From Rhizobium sp. BK251 (GTDB taxonomy: Bacteria > Pseudomonadota > Alphaproteobacteria > Rhizobiales > Rhizobiaceae), in assembly GCF_004345245.1 (NCBI RefSeq), contig NZ_SLUQ01000001.1:620001-684000 (forward strand): DNA of 64,000 nt. The letters are read 5' to 3'. Shown here piece after piece: positions 32,954 to 40,548 of the stretch. Position 1 is the stretch's first letter. Each line of letters starts with the position of its first letter. A model generated the notes under the pieces. The model was not told where the DNA came from. It saw only the letters and a program-made list of their open reading frames with translations, and ran no database searches. The position numbers were made by a program, and so were the translations under genes.

Positions 32954-33565
32954 ATGCGAAAGGGCGAAGAGACCCGCGTCAGGATACTCGATGTCGCCGA
33001 GGCGGCGGTGCTCTCCAAGGGGTTCGGCGGCACCTCGATCGACGAGCTGATCGCGGAAACAGGCATTACGAAGAGCGGCTTCTTCTATCACTTCCATGAC
33101 AAGAACGAGCTCGCGAAGGCGCTCCTCGAGCGCTACATCGAAAACGACAACAGGATCTACGACGAGATCTTCGGCCGCGCCCGCGAGCTCATGGATGATC
33201 CGCTGCAATCCTTCCTGCTCGGCCTGAAGCTGTTGTCGGAATTGCTGGCCGATCTTCCGAACGGCCATCCGGGCTGCCTCGTCGCGGTCATCTGCGTCCA
33301 CGAGCGCGCCTTCGATCGCGAGATCCAGGAGATAAACCGCGAGGCGGCCCTGACGTGGCGCCGCCGTTTCCGCGGCATGTTCGAGGAGATCATGGCCGTC
33401 TACGAGCCGCGCGTGGATCTCGATGTCGACCAGCTTGCCGATATGGTCTCGACCGTCATCGAGGGCGGCATCGTCATATCCAAGGCGCTGCGGGAGCCGA
33501 CTGGCCTCGCCGAACAGATCCTCGTCTTCCGCAGCTTCGTGAAGATGCTGTTCAAGCCGAAATGA
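32954..33565 (+). CDS. TetR-family transcriptional regulator
   Basis: A 203-residue regulator. The N-terminal HTH is clear (RILDVAEAAVLSKGFGGTSI, DELIAETGITKSGFFYHF, residues ~10-55), followed by a helical ligand domain. The ending VFRSFVKMLFKPK recurs in degraded form at 36543-36674, a remnant of a related gene. The ATG at 32954 follows AGGAGGG; a frame extension to 32882 runs through the operator. Autoregulation and control of the divergent methyltransferase gene are likely. Confidence 0.87.
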   Translation: MRKGEETRVRILDVAEAAVLSKGFGGTSIDELIAETGITKSGFFYHFHDKNELAKALLERYIENDNRIYDEIFGRARELMDDPLQSFLLGLKLLSELLADLPNGHPGCLVAVICVHERAFDREIQEINREAALTWRRRFRGMFEEIMAVYEPRVDLDVDQLADMVSTVIEGGIVISKALREPTGLAEQILVFRSFVKMLFKPK

Positions 33566-33572
33566 GCACGGC

Positions 33573-33601
33573 AAAAGACCCTGCCGGATGCCGGCAGGGT
33601 C
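33573..33601 (-). terminator. Terminator hairpin between tetR and the caspase-like gene
   Basis: An 11-bp perfect stem (GACCCTGCCGG 33577-33587 with CCGGCAGGGTC 33591-33601) and a 3-nt loop. Read leftwards it is followed by TTTT (33576-33573), so it suits the leftward three-gene cassette best, and may also stop tetR. Confidence 0.65.
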
Positions 33602-33625
33602 GATGTACGCGTTGCCGCCCGTTCC

Positions 33626-34075
33626 TCAGGCGCGGGTCCACGACTTGTCGGAAGGCCCGGGCAGCGGCCCCTTGGGCTTGCCCGTCTGGCCCCATGCCGT
33701 CAGGTGCGGAAAGCTCGGCCCGATGATCTTCTTGTAGGCCTGGACGAAGCTCAGGCCGCCGGCGCCCGGAACGGCCGAAAGGCAGGCATAGACAAAGACG
33801 CCGCCGGAATAGTCCTTCGGAAAGATCTTCAGGTTGGCGTTCAGGTCGCGCGCGGTCAGGTAGAAGTCATTGGACTTGCTACCGATGACCGGCTGGTTCT
33901 CGTCGCCGAAGGCCGCGCCGTGGGCGACGATGAACAGGTTTTCCCTCACTCCCAGATCGGGAATGTGCTTGTCGAACACCTTGTACCAATCTCCGAACGT
34001 TGCGTGATTGCCCTCGGAGGCCGTGCGGGCGATGTCTTCGACCATCGGATCGTCTGTGCAGGCAGCAATAATCAT
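33626..34075 (-). CDS. Minimal caspase-fold (clan CD-like) protein of unknown function
   Basis: A 149-residue protein I cannot place in a named family. Two hydrophobic strands each end in a clan CD hallmark: LFIVAHG gives His52-Gly53 and VFVYAC gives Ala97-Cys98, the order and context of the catalytic His and Cys in caspases, gingipains and CHAT peptidases. The spacing of 46 residues is short and the protein is very small. No signal peptide or membrane helix. It is last of a three-gene cassette under an AraC regulator, 42 bp after the previous gene, with GAGGAGAAG before its ATG at 34075. A cysteine protease or a non-catalytic relative are both possible. Confidence 0.6.
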   Translation of the reverse strand: MIIAACTDDPMVEDIARTASEGNHATFGDWYKVFDKHIPDLGVRENLFIVAHGAAFGDENQPVIGSKSNDFYLTARDLNANLKIFPKDYSGGVFVYACLSAVPGAGGLSFVQAYKKIIGPSFPHLTAWGQTGKPKGPLPGPSDKSWTRA

Positions 34076-34117
34076 CGAAACTTCTCCTCTCTTGGCTGGG
34101 TGGGTCAGGGAAGCAGA

Positions 34118-34693
34118 TCAGCGAACGATGCGCAGGTAGTAGGGGGCGTCCGCTGGCGGGGCATAACCGCCGAAGATCTGCTGCAGGTTGGTTGCCGTCG
34201 GCTTGTTCGACAGGTTCAGCGATGCCAACAGCATGGTGGAGGCGATGGCGAAGTTGTTTTTGCCATTGCCCGGCGCATCAGTGACGTTCAGGCATGTCAG
34301 GCGAAGGTCGATCTGAACCGGATTGGACTGATCGAGAATCAGGCAGTTGAACGACGTTGGTTCGCCGTAGCGGTTCAGGTAGGCCACGAGCGGCGTCGCT
34401 AGGTCGGCCGGTGCCTGCCCGTCTTTTGCTGAGACGGAACAGATCTTTGCTAGCGTCGCGGACAGCTCATCAGGCGCGGCGTATTGCTGCGTCCGGTTGC
34501 TGATGAGGTTTTCCACCTGGTTGGGGATCATCTCCACGGCATTCTGCCAATTCTGGGCGGCGAGATTGGTTGCCGGATCGCTGTTGAGCTTGTCGATGAT
34601 TGCCGCGCATACTTGCTCCGCCTGAAGCGGGCTTGTGGTCTTCGGACCGATGACCACAAAGAGACCAGATGCCGTTTTCGCGAATGGATTCAT
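34118..34693 (-). CDS. Unknown protein, second gene of the AraC-linked cassette
   Basis: A 191-residue protein with no signal peptide or membrane segment. The N-terminal part has a hydrophobic strand (GLFVVIGPKTTSP) and helical sequence; the C-terminal part (PVQIDLRLTCLNVTDAPG, then FAIASTMLLASLN) looks alpha/beta. Cysteines lie near residues 29, 85, 116 and 134. I recognise no family. It sits 61 bp after the first gene and 42 bp before the caspase-like gene, all on one strand, so they are probably one operon. The ATG at 34693 has AAAGGAACG upstream. Confidence 0.65.
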   Translation of the reverse strand: MNPFAKTASGLFVVIGPKTTSPLQAEQVCAAIIDKLNSDPATNLAAQNWQNAVEMIPNQVENLISNRTQQYAAPDELSATLAKICSVSAKDGQAPADLATPLVAYLNRYGEPTSFNCLILDQSNPVQIDLRLTCLNVTDAPGNGKNNFAIASTMLLASLNLSNKPTATNLQQIFGGYAPPADAPYYLRIVR

Positions 34694-34754
34694 GTTCGTT
34701 CCTTTCGGGATTTATGGAGGCGGCATGGTGCATGCCGCCTCCGTGGGGCGGCGA

Positions 34755-35630
34755 TCAGACCTGCGGCTTGATGTCCTGCTGGGGTGTCGAGCCGCCGTTG
34801 AAGAAGTTCTTCGCGTTGGCGAATTGCTGCGTCGAATTCTTGTTCAGGAGGCTCTGGAAGGCGGTGTAGTCGGTGCCGCCCTTGCGGATGCGGCGCGTCT
34901 GGATCAGGTTGGTGACCTCGGTGTAATCCATGTCGATGTTGACGTATTGCGCCGATGCGCAGGACGACTTCATCTCAAGGAAATACTGCTTGAACTGGAT
35001 CTGCCTGAGCACAATCGCGCCATAGTCGTAATATCCACCCGCACCGTTCTCGACGAGATAGCTCTGGTAGGTGCAGGTCAAGGCCTTGTAGGTCTCGGCC
35101 TTGCTGTTGGCGCTGAACGTCAGGTTCCCCATTTCGTTGAGGAAGGATTGGAAGTCGGTCAGCAGCGACGCTCCGTCGGTGATTATGGCCTTGGCGATCA
35201 GCGACAGGAAGGTGCCGGAGACGGACGTGCCGACAATCTTGTTCGAGTAGCTTTTCTGCTTCTGGCCCCCGACCGCGAGGTCGGGAATGTTGCCGACGAC
35301 GTTGGTCCAGGTGTTGATGTCGAGCTTCGTCGAGTCGATCGTCGGGTAGTGGGTGTGCATGTAGTCGTGCACGAGACCGCCGATGCCCAGAAGATTGTCC
35401 TGGTTCTCGTTCATGATGTCGCTGTAGGCAGGGTCGGTGGTCTTCTGGCCTATGAGATGGAACTGCACCGTTCCTTCGCTGTTGGCGATGGTGTCGTCGC
35501 TCGGCGGCGCGGCATTCGGCTGCGCCAGGGTGAGCGGCTTGGCAAGAAAGAAGTTGTTGGCGGCGTCGTAATTCTTGGTCGATTGCTGCGCCTCGTACTG
35601 CTGCATGTTCACTGCGGATGCGGTCGACAT
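34755..35630 (-). CDS. Unknown protein, first gene of the AraC-linked cassette
   Basis: A 291-residue soluble protein. Residues 1-50 are polar, with Gln and Asn runs and no signal peptide. A His-rich turn (LVHDYMHTHYPTIDS) lies near residues 87-100, a hydrophobic Gly/Ser-flanked helix (SGTFLSLIAKAIITDGASLL) near 138-157, and two cysteines at 186 and 224. The end (residues 276-291) is polar again. I do not recognise the fold; similarity to Evf-type bacterial virulence or persistence factors should be tested rather than assumed. It has GGAGG before the ATG at 35630 and an AraC gene 136 bp upstream on the same strand. Confidence 0.65.
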   Translation of the reverse strand: MSTASAVNMQQYEAQQSTKNYDAANNFFLAKPLTLAQPNAAPPSDDTIANSEGTVQFHLIGQKTTDPAYSDIMNENQDNLLGIGGLVHDYMHTHYPTIDSTKLDINTWTNVVGNIPDLAVGGQKQKSYSNKIVGTSVSGTFLSLIAKAIITDGASLLTDFQSFLNEMGNLTFSANSKAETYKALTCTYQSYLVENGAGGYYDYGAIVLRQIQFKQYFLEMKSSCASAQYVNIDMDYTEVTNLIQTRRIRKGGTDYTAFQSLLNKNSTQQFANAKNFFNGGSTPQQDIKPQV

Positions 35631-35766
35631 GGATTGTCCTCCAGTGTTGAAAGCTCAAACAGGTTGGAAATGTCATGAAGCTAAAGGTTGTGAAACTTCT
35701 GGGAGCGTTTACTAATTTCCGCCCCCATTAGATGTATATCAGATCGATTTGCGTAAGACCTTTGAC

Positions 35767-36537
35767 TTAGACAGGCTTTTCTCTGCGCACGGCCATCTTG
35801 CGGTAACGCAGCGGGGAGAGGCCGTGGATCGCCTTGAAGGACGTCGCGAAGTTGTTGCTGTTCTCGTAGCCCACCGTCCGAGCAATCTCGGCGATGCTCT
35901 GATGGCTGCCGCGCAGCCGCATCGCGGCCTCGACCATTCGATAGTGCCTCAGCCACGTCATCGGCCCGCAGCCGAACGAGGCCTCGAAGCGATCGACCAG
36001 CGTCGTCCTGTTCGTTCCGACGAGGCGAGCCAGTTCGCTGAGGCTGACCTGGTGCTCGATCCGGTGTGCCAGCAAGTCGCAGGATCGCTGCACGATAGGA
36101 TCGACGGAAAAGAACGATGCGGCGGAGCGGCGCTCGACTTCCGCCACGCAGGCCCTGAGGCGGCTCAGCACCTCCTGCTCGATCAACGGCCATAAGAGGT
36201 AGTCGAAGTAGCCGGCTGCAAATATACCGGCGCGGTAAAGATCGCCCTCCGGGACGAGGGCGAGTTGCATGAGGCCAGGTGAGACGGCCTCGGCCAGTTT
36301 CGCCTCATGATGCCTCGACAAACGGCAATCGACGATGACGATTTCCGCGCCGTGCCCGGGCTTGAGCGCCCGCTGGTCGACGATGTCGACCTGTCTCAGC
36401 GACCTTGCCATTCGCGCCAGATATCTGGCAACGGACGGATCGGGGCCCAGATAGGCAGCCAGGACAGGAGAGGGCACCGTGAACCACCTCGACTTTTGCT
36501 CGAGGTCTCTTTTCGCCCCGAAAAGTTGCAATTCCAC
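35767..36537 (-). CDS. AraC-family transcriptional regulator
   Basis: A 256-residue regulator. The C-terminal AraC domain has two HTH motifs (SLSELARLVGTNRTTLVDRF near residue 165, then IAEIARTVGYENSNNFATSF near 215) and the family ending GLSPLRYRKM. The N-terminal ~140 residues are a sensor of unknown ligand, not an obvious cupin. The start is GTG at 36537, preceded by CGGAAAAG. It reads in the same direction as the three unknown genes that follow and is probably their activator. A TetR remnant lies directly upstream. Confidence 0.85.
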   Translation of the reverse strand: MELQLFGAKRDLEQKSRWFTVPSPVLAAYLGPDPSVARYLARMARSLRQVDIVDQRALKPGHGAEIVIVDCRLSRHHEAKLAEAVSPGLMQLALVPEGDLYRAGIFAAGYFDYLLWPLIEQEVLSRLRACVAEVERRSAASFFSVDPIVQRSCDLLAHRIEHQVSLSELARLVGTNRTTLVDRFEASFGCGPMTWLRHYRMVEAAMRLRGSHQSIAEIARTVGYENSNNFATSFKAIHGLSPLRYRKMAVRREKPV

Positions 36538-36542
36538 AACTT

Positions 36543-36674
36543 TTCCGAGCTTACTTCTCGTCCGTGCTCGCGGGCAGTATCGCCATGCTCAAGCCGCCGG
36601 AACGGCTCATCGGCCGGGCGGTGCGGACCCTCGTCTTCCGCCGCTTCCCCAAGCCCCCGTTCAAGCCGAAGTGA
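36543..36674 (+). pseudogene. Remnant of a TetR gene (C-terminal end only)
   Basis: In the frame ending with the TGA at 36672-36674 the DNA reads YFSSVLAGSIAMLKPPERLI and then VRTLVFRRFPKPPFKPK. This parallels the end of the intact TetR protein at 33565 (VSTVIEGGIVISKALREPTG, then VFRSFVKMLFKPK). No start codon or HTH part is present, and the reading begins at the AraC promoter. It looks like the 3' end of a second tetR gene whose front was lost when the AraC cassette arrived. The two ends are clearly diverged, so this is not a recent duplication. Confidence 0.6.
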
Positions 36675-36747
36675 CGCCGCTTTCCTTGTTGGCGGCAGGC
36701 TGAGATGTTAAAATCTACAAGCTCTGCTTCAGGGAGGATGAAAGCCC

Positions 36748-37008
36748 ATGAGCGAGAAGCTGAACATTGAACTGGACGGAAGACAGGCCGACGCCCTGCG
36801 CCGCGTCGCCGCCTCCGGGCGGTACGGAGGCGCAAGCGACATACTCGGCGAGGCGCTGGACGATTGGCTTGCGAAGCGCGAGACGATGTCGGGCGATATC
36901 GCGGCGCTGCGGCGGTTTCTCAAGGAGGGTGCGACCAATGGCGAGACCTGCCCGGTCGATCCTGCGGAACTGCTTAAAAGCGCCCGCCGTCACTTCCGCG
37001 ACGCCTGA
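36748..37008 (+). CDS. ParD/CopG-like antitoxin without a toxin partner
   Basis: An 86-residue protein with an N-terminal ribbon-helix-helix-type segment (KLNIELDGRQADALRRVAAS, residues ~4-40, then ASDILGEALDDWL) and a flexible C-terminus, as in ParD antitoxins. A ParE-type toxin normally overlaps or follows at once, but the next bases lead straight into the convergent DUF1697 gene. It may be a solitary antitoxin or a simple regulator. The ATG follows GGAGG at a good distance. Confidence 0.68.
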   Translation: MSEKLNIELDGRQADALRRVAASGRYGGASDILGEALDDWLAKRETMSGDIAALRRFLKEGATNGETCPVDPAELLKSARRHFRDA

Positions 37009-37038
37009 GCAACGATCCCGCCAAAAGGCAGGTGGAGG

Positions 37039-37560
37039 CTAGCCGGCCTCGATTTCTGCTGCCATCTCGGCAAGCTTGCGAACCGTGTTGAGGTTACGCG
37101 ACGTGCCGCTTTTGAGCGCCGGAAGCTTCAGGCGCGATTTGCCCGAACCGTTCGGATAGTGGACGTAGATTTCTCGCGCGCCGACCTGGGCTTCCTCGCC
37201 GTCGGGCGCGATCATCTTATCGAGCGCGTCCTTCGGCGCCGCCTCAGGCAGGAAGTGGACGAGCAGGAAATTCGGCTTCGCGTCGGGGAAGGGCGCCCGC
37301 TCGACGATCTCGTCGAGTTCCCTGCGGCCACGCACCATCACCCCCGGCATCCTTCCGAACCTTCCTTCAAGCGCCACGTCGAGCATCTCCGCGACACGCT
37401 CTTCCTTCTCGTCCGAGCGGAAGAGCACGTTGCCGCTCTGGATATAGGTCTTGACCTCGCTGAAGCCGATGCCTTCGCAGATCGCCTTCAGCTCCACCAT
37501 CGGCAGCGAACTGTTGCCCCCGACATTGACGGCCCTGAGCAGGGCGACATAGACCGGCAT
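37039..37560 (-). CDS. DUF1697 family protein
   Basis: A 173-residue protein with the DUF1697 beginning (VYVALLRAVNVGGNSSLPMV), the core KTYIQSGNVLFRSDEK near residue 40, and the ending GTSRNLNTVRKLAEMA. Its function is unknown; the Lys/Asn-rich tail is highly conserved in the family. The ATG at 37560 has GGGGGAG upstream. A longer frame to 37755 overlaps the oligopeptidase gene and is unlikely. It may be co-transcribed with ptrB, which ends 21 bp upstream. Confidence 0.85.
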   Translation of the reverse strand: MPVYVALLRAVNVGGNSSLPMVELKAICEGIGFSEVKTYIQSGNVLFRSDEKEERVAEMLDVALEGRFGRMPGVMVRGRRELDEIVERAPFPDAKPNFLLVHFLPEAAPKDALDKMIAPDGEEAQVGAREIYVHYPNGSGKSRLKLPALKSGTSRNLNTVRKLAEMAAEIEAG

Positions 37561-37580
37561 CGGCTCCCCCCGATCCTTGG

Positions 37581-39674
37581 TTACATCTTGCCGACGACCT
37601 TGAGCGCAAACGCATATTCGAAGGCAATCTCCTCGAGGCGCTGGAAGCGTCCCGAGGCTCCGCCGTGGCCGGCGTCCATGTTGGTGCGCAGCAGGATCGG
37701 CGCCGAACCCGTGGTCTTTTCGCGCAGCCTCGCCACCCACTTGGCCGGCTCCCAATAGGTCACGCGCGGGTCGGTCAGGCCACCGAGCGCGAGGATCGGC
37801 GGATAGGGCTTCGCGCCGACATTGTCATAGGGGCTGTAGCCGGCAATGTGGTCGTAGTCTTCCTTGCTCTCGATCGGGTTGCCCCATTCCGGCCATTCGG
37901 GCGGCGTCAGCGGCAGCGTGTCGTCGAGCATGGTGTTCAAGACATCGACGAAGGGAACGGCGGCGATGATGCCCGCAAATTTCTCCGGCGCCATGTTGGC
38001 GACCGCGCCCATCAGCATGCCGCCGGCCGATCCGCCTTCGGCGACGATCCTGTCGTAGGAGGTGAACTTCTCCTGATTCAAATAGTCAGCGGCGGCGACG
38101 AAGTCCTTGAAGGTATTTGTCTTCTTTCCCATCTTGCCGTTTTCGTACCAGGCAAAGCCCTTGTCCTTGCCGCCGCGGATATGGGCGATGGCATAGACGA
38201 AGCCGCGGTCGGCGAGAGACAGGCAGTTGGTATTGAAGCCTGCCGGAATGGTGATGCCGTAGGCGCCGTAGCCGTAGAGCAGGCAGGGCGCCGTGCCGTC
38301 GAGCGGCGTATCCTTGCGATAGAGCAGGGTAACCGGCACCGTTTCGCCATCCCAAGCGGGCGCAAAGACGCGGCGGGTCACGTAGTCGTCCGGATTGTGG
38401 CCCGAGGGCACTTCCTGGGTCTTGAGCAGCGTGCGCTCGCGCGTGACCATGTTGTAGTCGTAGAGCTGCGACGGCGTGGTCATCGATGAATAGGAGAAGC
38501 GGATGACGTCGGTGTCGTATTCCGCCGCGCCCGAAAGCCCCAGCGAATAGGCCTCCTCCTCGAATGCGATCGCGTGTTCCTCGCCGGTCCTGCGGTCGCG
38601 GATCATGATCTGCGGCAGGCCTTCCTTGCGCTCCAGCCAGAGCAGGTGGCGGGCATAAGCCATGTGGGAAAGGATCAGCGTACCCGGCTTGTGGGCAACC
38701 ACCTCGCGCCAGTTTTCCTTCTCCGGCTTGTCGACCGGCGTCTCCATGATCTTGAAATCCTTGGCGCCGCCGTCGTTGGTGAGGATGTAGAAGACCTCGC
38801 CGCCTTCCGTCATGGAATATTCGATGCCGGTCTCGCGGACCGCCACGATCTTCGGCTCCGCGGTCAGGTCCTTGGTCGAAAGCAGCCGGTATTCGCTGGT
38901 CTCGTGGTCGTGGATGTCGATGTAGACGAAGTCGTCGAGCAGCGATCCGCCGACGCCCATGAAGAAGCCGGCATCCTCCTCCTCGTAGACGAGCCGGTCG
39001 GAAGATTGCGGCGTACCGATGATGTGGTGGTAGATCTTCGAGGGCCGGTGGTTCTCGTCCTGCAGCGTGTAGAAGAAGCTCTTGCCGTCCGGCGCCCAGA
39101 CGCCGCCGCCTCCCGTGTTGTCGATGACGTCGGAAAGATCCTCGCCGGTCTCCAGGTCGCGCACCTTCAGCGTGAAATATTCCGATCCCTTGTCGTCATA
39201 GCCCCAGATGCCGCGCTTGTGGTCGGAGGAATGGTCGATGCCGGCGAGCCGGAAATAGGACTTGCCCTCGTTCTCCTTGTCGCCGTCGAGCAGCACGTGG
39301 CGTTCGCCGCCGTCGCGCGGCGTGCGGAAATAGTGCGGCTGCTCGCCGCCGGTCACGAAGAAGGTGCCGTAAGCATAAGGCCCGTCCTTCACCGGCACGG
39401 AGATGTCGTCTTCCTTGATGCGGCCGCGCATCTCGGCAAAGAGGGTCTTCTGCACCGCCTTGGTGTCTTCCATGGCCGCATTCATGTAGGTGTTCTCGGC
39501 CTCCAGATGCTGGCGGATCGCCGGATCGAGGATCGACGGATCCTTGAACATCGCCTGCCAGTTGTCGGCCCTCAGCCAGGCATAGTCGTCGGTGCGGGTG
39601 ATGCCGTGACGCGTGTCGGTCGCAGGCTTCTTGGAGGCGATGGGGGCGGCGGGAAGATCTTTGAAGACGGGCAC
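37581..39674 (-). CDS. ptrB: Oligopeptidase B (prolyl oligopeptidase family, S9)
   Basis: A 697-residue cytosolic serine peptidase, normal length. The N-terminal beta-propeller (~70-410) is followed by an alpha/beta-hydrolase domain. The catalytic Ser is in EGGSAGGMLMGAV near residue 545, the Asp in ALGGLTDPRVTY near 630, and the His in MDAGHGGASGRF near 665. It cleaves short peptides after Arg or Lys. It starts at GTG (39674) with GGAGAG upstream. Confidence 0.92.
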   Translation of the reverse strand: MPVFKDLPAAPIASKKPATDTRHGITRTDDYAWLRADNWQAMFKDPSILDPAIRQHLEAENTYMNAAMEDTKAVQKTLFAEMRGRIKEDDISVPVKDGPYAYGTFFVTGGEQPHYFRTPRDGGERHVLLDGDKENEGKSYFRLAGIDHSSDHKRGIWGYDDKGSEYFTLKVRDLETGEDLSDVIDNTGGGGVWAPDGKSFFYTLQDENHRPSKIYHHIIGTPQSSDRLVYEEEDAGFFMGVGGSLLDDFVYIDIHDHETSEYRLLSTKDLTAEPKIVAVRETGIEYSMTEGGEVFYILTNDGGAKDFKIMETPVDKPEKENWREVVAHKPGTLILSHMAYARHLLWLERKEGLPQIMIRDRRTGEEHAIAFEEEAYSLGLSGAAEYDTDVIRFSYSSMTTPSQLYDYNMVTRERTLLKTQEVPSGHNPDDYVTRRVFAPAWDGETVPVTLLYRKDTPLDGTAPCLLYGYGAYGITIPAGFNTNCLSLADRGFVYAIAHIRGGKDKGFAWYENGKMGKKTNTFKDFVAAADYLNQEKFTSYDRIVAEGGSAGGMLMGAVANMAPEKFAGIIAAVPFVDVLNTMLDDTLPLTPPEWPEWGNPIESKEDYDHIAGYSPYDNVGAKPYPPILALGGLTDPRVTYWEPAKWVARLREKTTGSAPILLRTNMDAGHGGASGRFQRLEEIAFEYAFALKVVGKM

Positions 39675-39956
39675 GGGCGGTTGCTCTCCGGTGAGGCTGA
39701 AGGTCTGTCAGAGATAGAGAGCATGCCGGAAGGGATCAAGCGGTGAAGACGCGATAGCGAACCGCATTCGCCATTGCGCCGGGCGGCGCGGCCGCTGCTG
39801 TGCACGAGCAGAACCCGCCGGCGCGTTGCCTTGAAGTCACCACATTGTTTCCGAATGACCGCTAGCGTTGCGATGGGTACGTCCGCCGTGAGCGGCCTGC
39901 CGGGAGCTCGGGTTTTCATGGAGCTCCGGGATGTGAATGCAGAGGATTTATTCGTA

Positions 39957-40346
39957 ATGCTGAGGATTTTTGCCGTGCTCGTTTCGGCCGTTTGCCTGGC
40001 TTTTCCGGCACTTGCGGTGGATGCGAGGATCAAGAAGCAGTTGCTGGCGCTCGATCCGGCCGAGCGCATGGAACAGACCTGCGATACCGAGGCCATGTCG
40101 CGAATCAGTAAGGACAAGGACAAGTTCAGCGCCGACAAGGTCATCGCCTACACCTTCGGTGATCCCATCGTGAAGGAAGATTCGATAAGGGCGCCCGGCG
40201 CGGTCTTCCGCAGCAAGGGCGAGTGGTACCGCCTGTCCTACGAGTGCACCACCGGCCCGCAGCACGTCAATGTCCGCTCGCTCAGCTACCGCATCGGCGA
40301 AAAGGTGCCGCGCAATCAGTGGGGCGAGTACTATCTCTACGATTGA
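39957..40346 (+). CDS. Secreted DUF930-family protein
   Basis: A 129-residue protein with a signal peptide (RIFAVLVSAVCLAFPALA, cleavage near residue 21) and the DUF930-like core ALDPAERMEQTCDTEAMSRI, later LSYECTTGPQHVNVRSLSY. Two cysteines may form a disulfide. The function is unknown; the family is common in rhizobia. I chose the ATG at 39957, directly before the signal peptide. The frame is open upstream to 39774 without plausible sequence. The promoter lies in the 280-bp gap shared with ptrB. Confidence 0.75.
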   Translation: MLRIFAVLVSAVCLAFPALAVDARIKKQLLALDPAERMEQTCDTEAMSRISKDKDKFSADKVIAYTFGDPIVKEDSIRAPGAVFRSKGEWYRLSYECTTGPQHVNVRSLSYRIGEKVPRNQWGEYYLYD

Positions 40347-40548
40347 TCACACCGGTGCCTCGTCGCCATTGCCGCTTTCCCCGCCCGAAGCCGGCGGCGG
40401 CCGATCAGCAAGTTGTGAAGGGGGATGCCACATTTCGGGCGCCTTGATCGCCGATCCCTCGCGCAGCGACAATCGGGCGCATTCCTCTTGTCGGCCTTTC
40501 GCCCAACATCCATTCCGGTTCTTCCCGAGTTTCCCTGGTACCTGTTTG

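Noticed and set aside
36675..36747. Idea that the AraC cassette is bounded by perfect direct repeats of the tetR 3' end
   Set aside because: The two tetR ends are clearly diverged rather than identical, so they do not mark a recent site-specific insertion.
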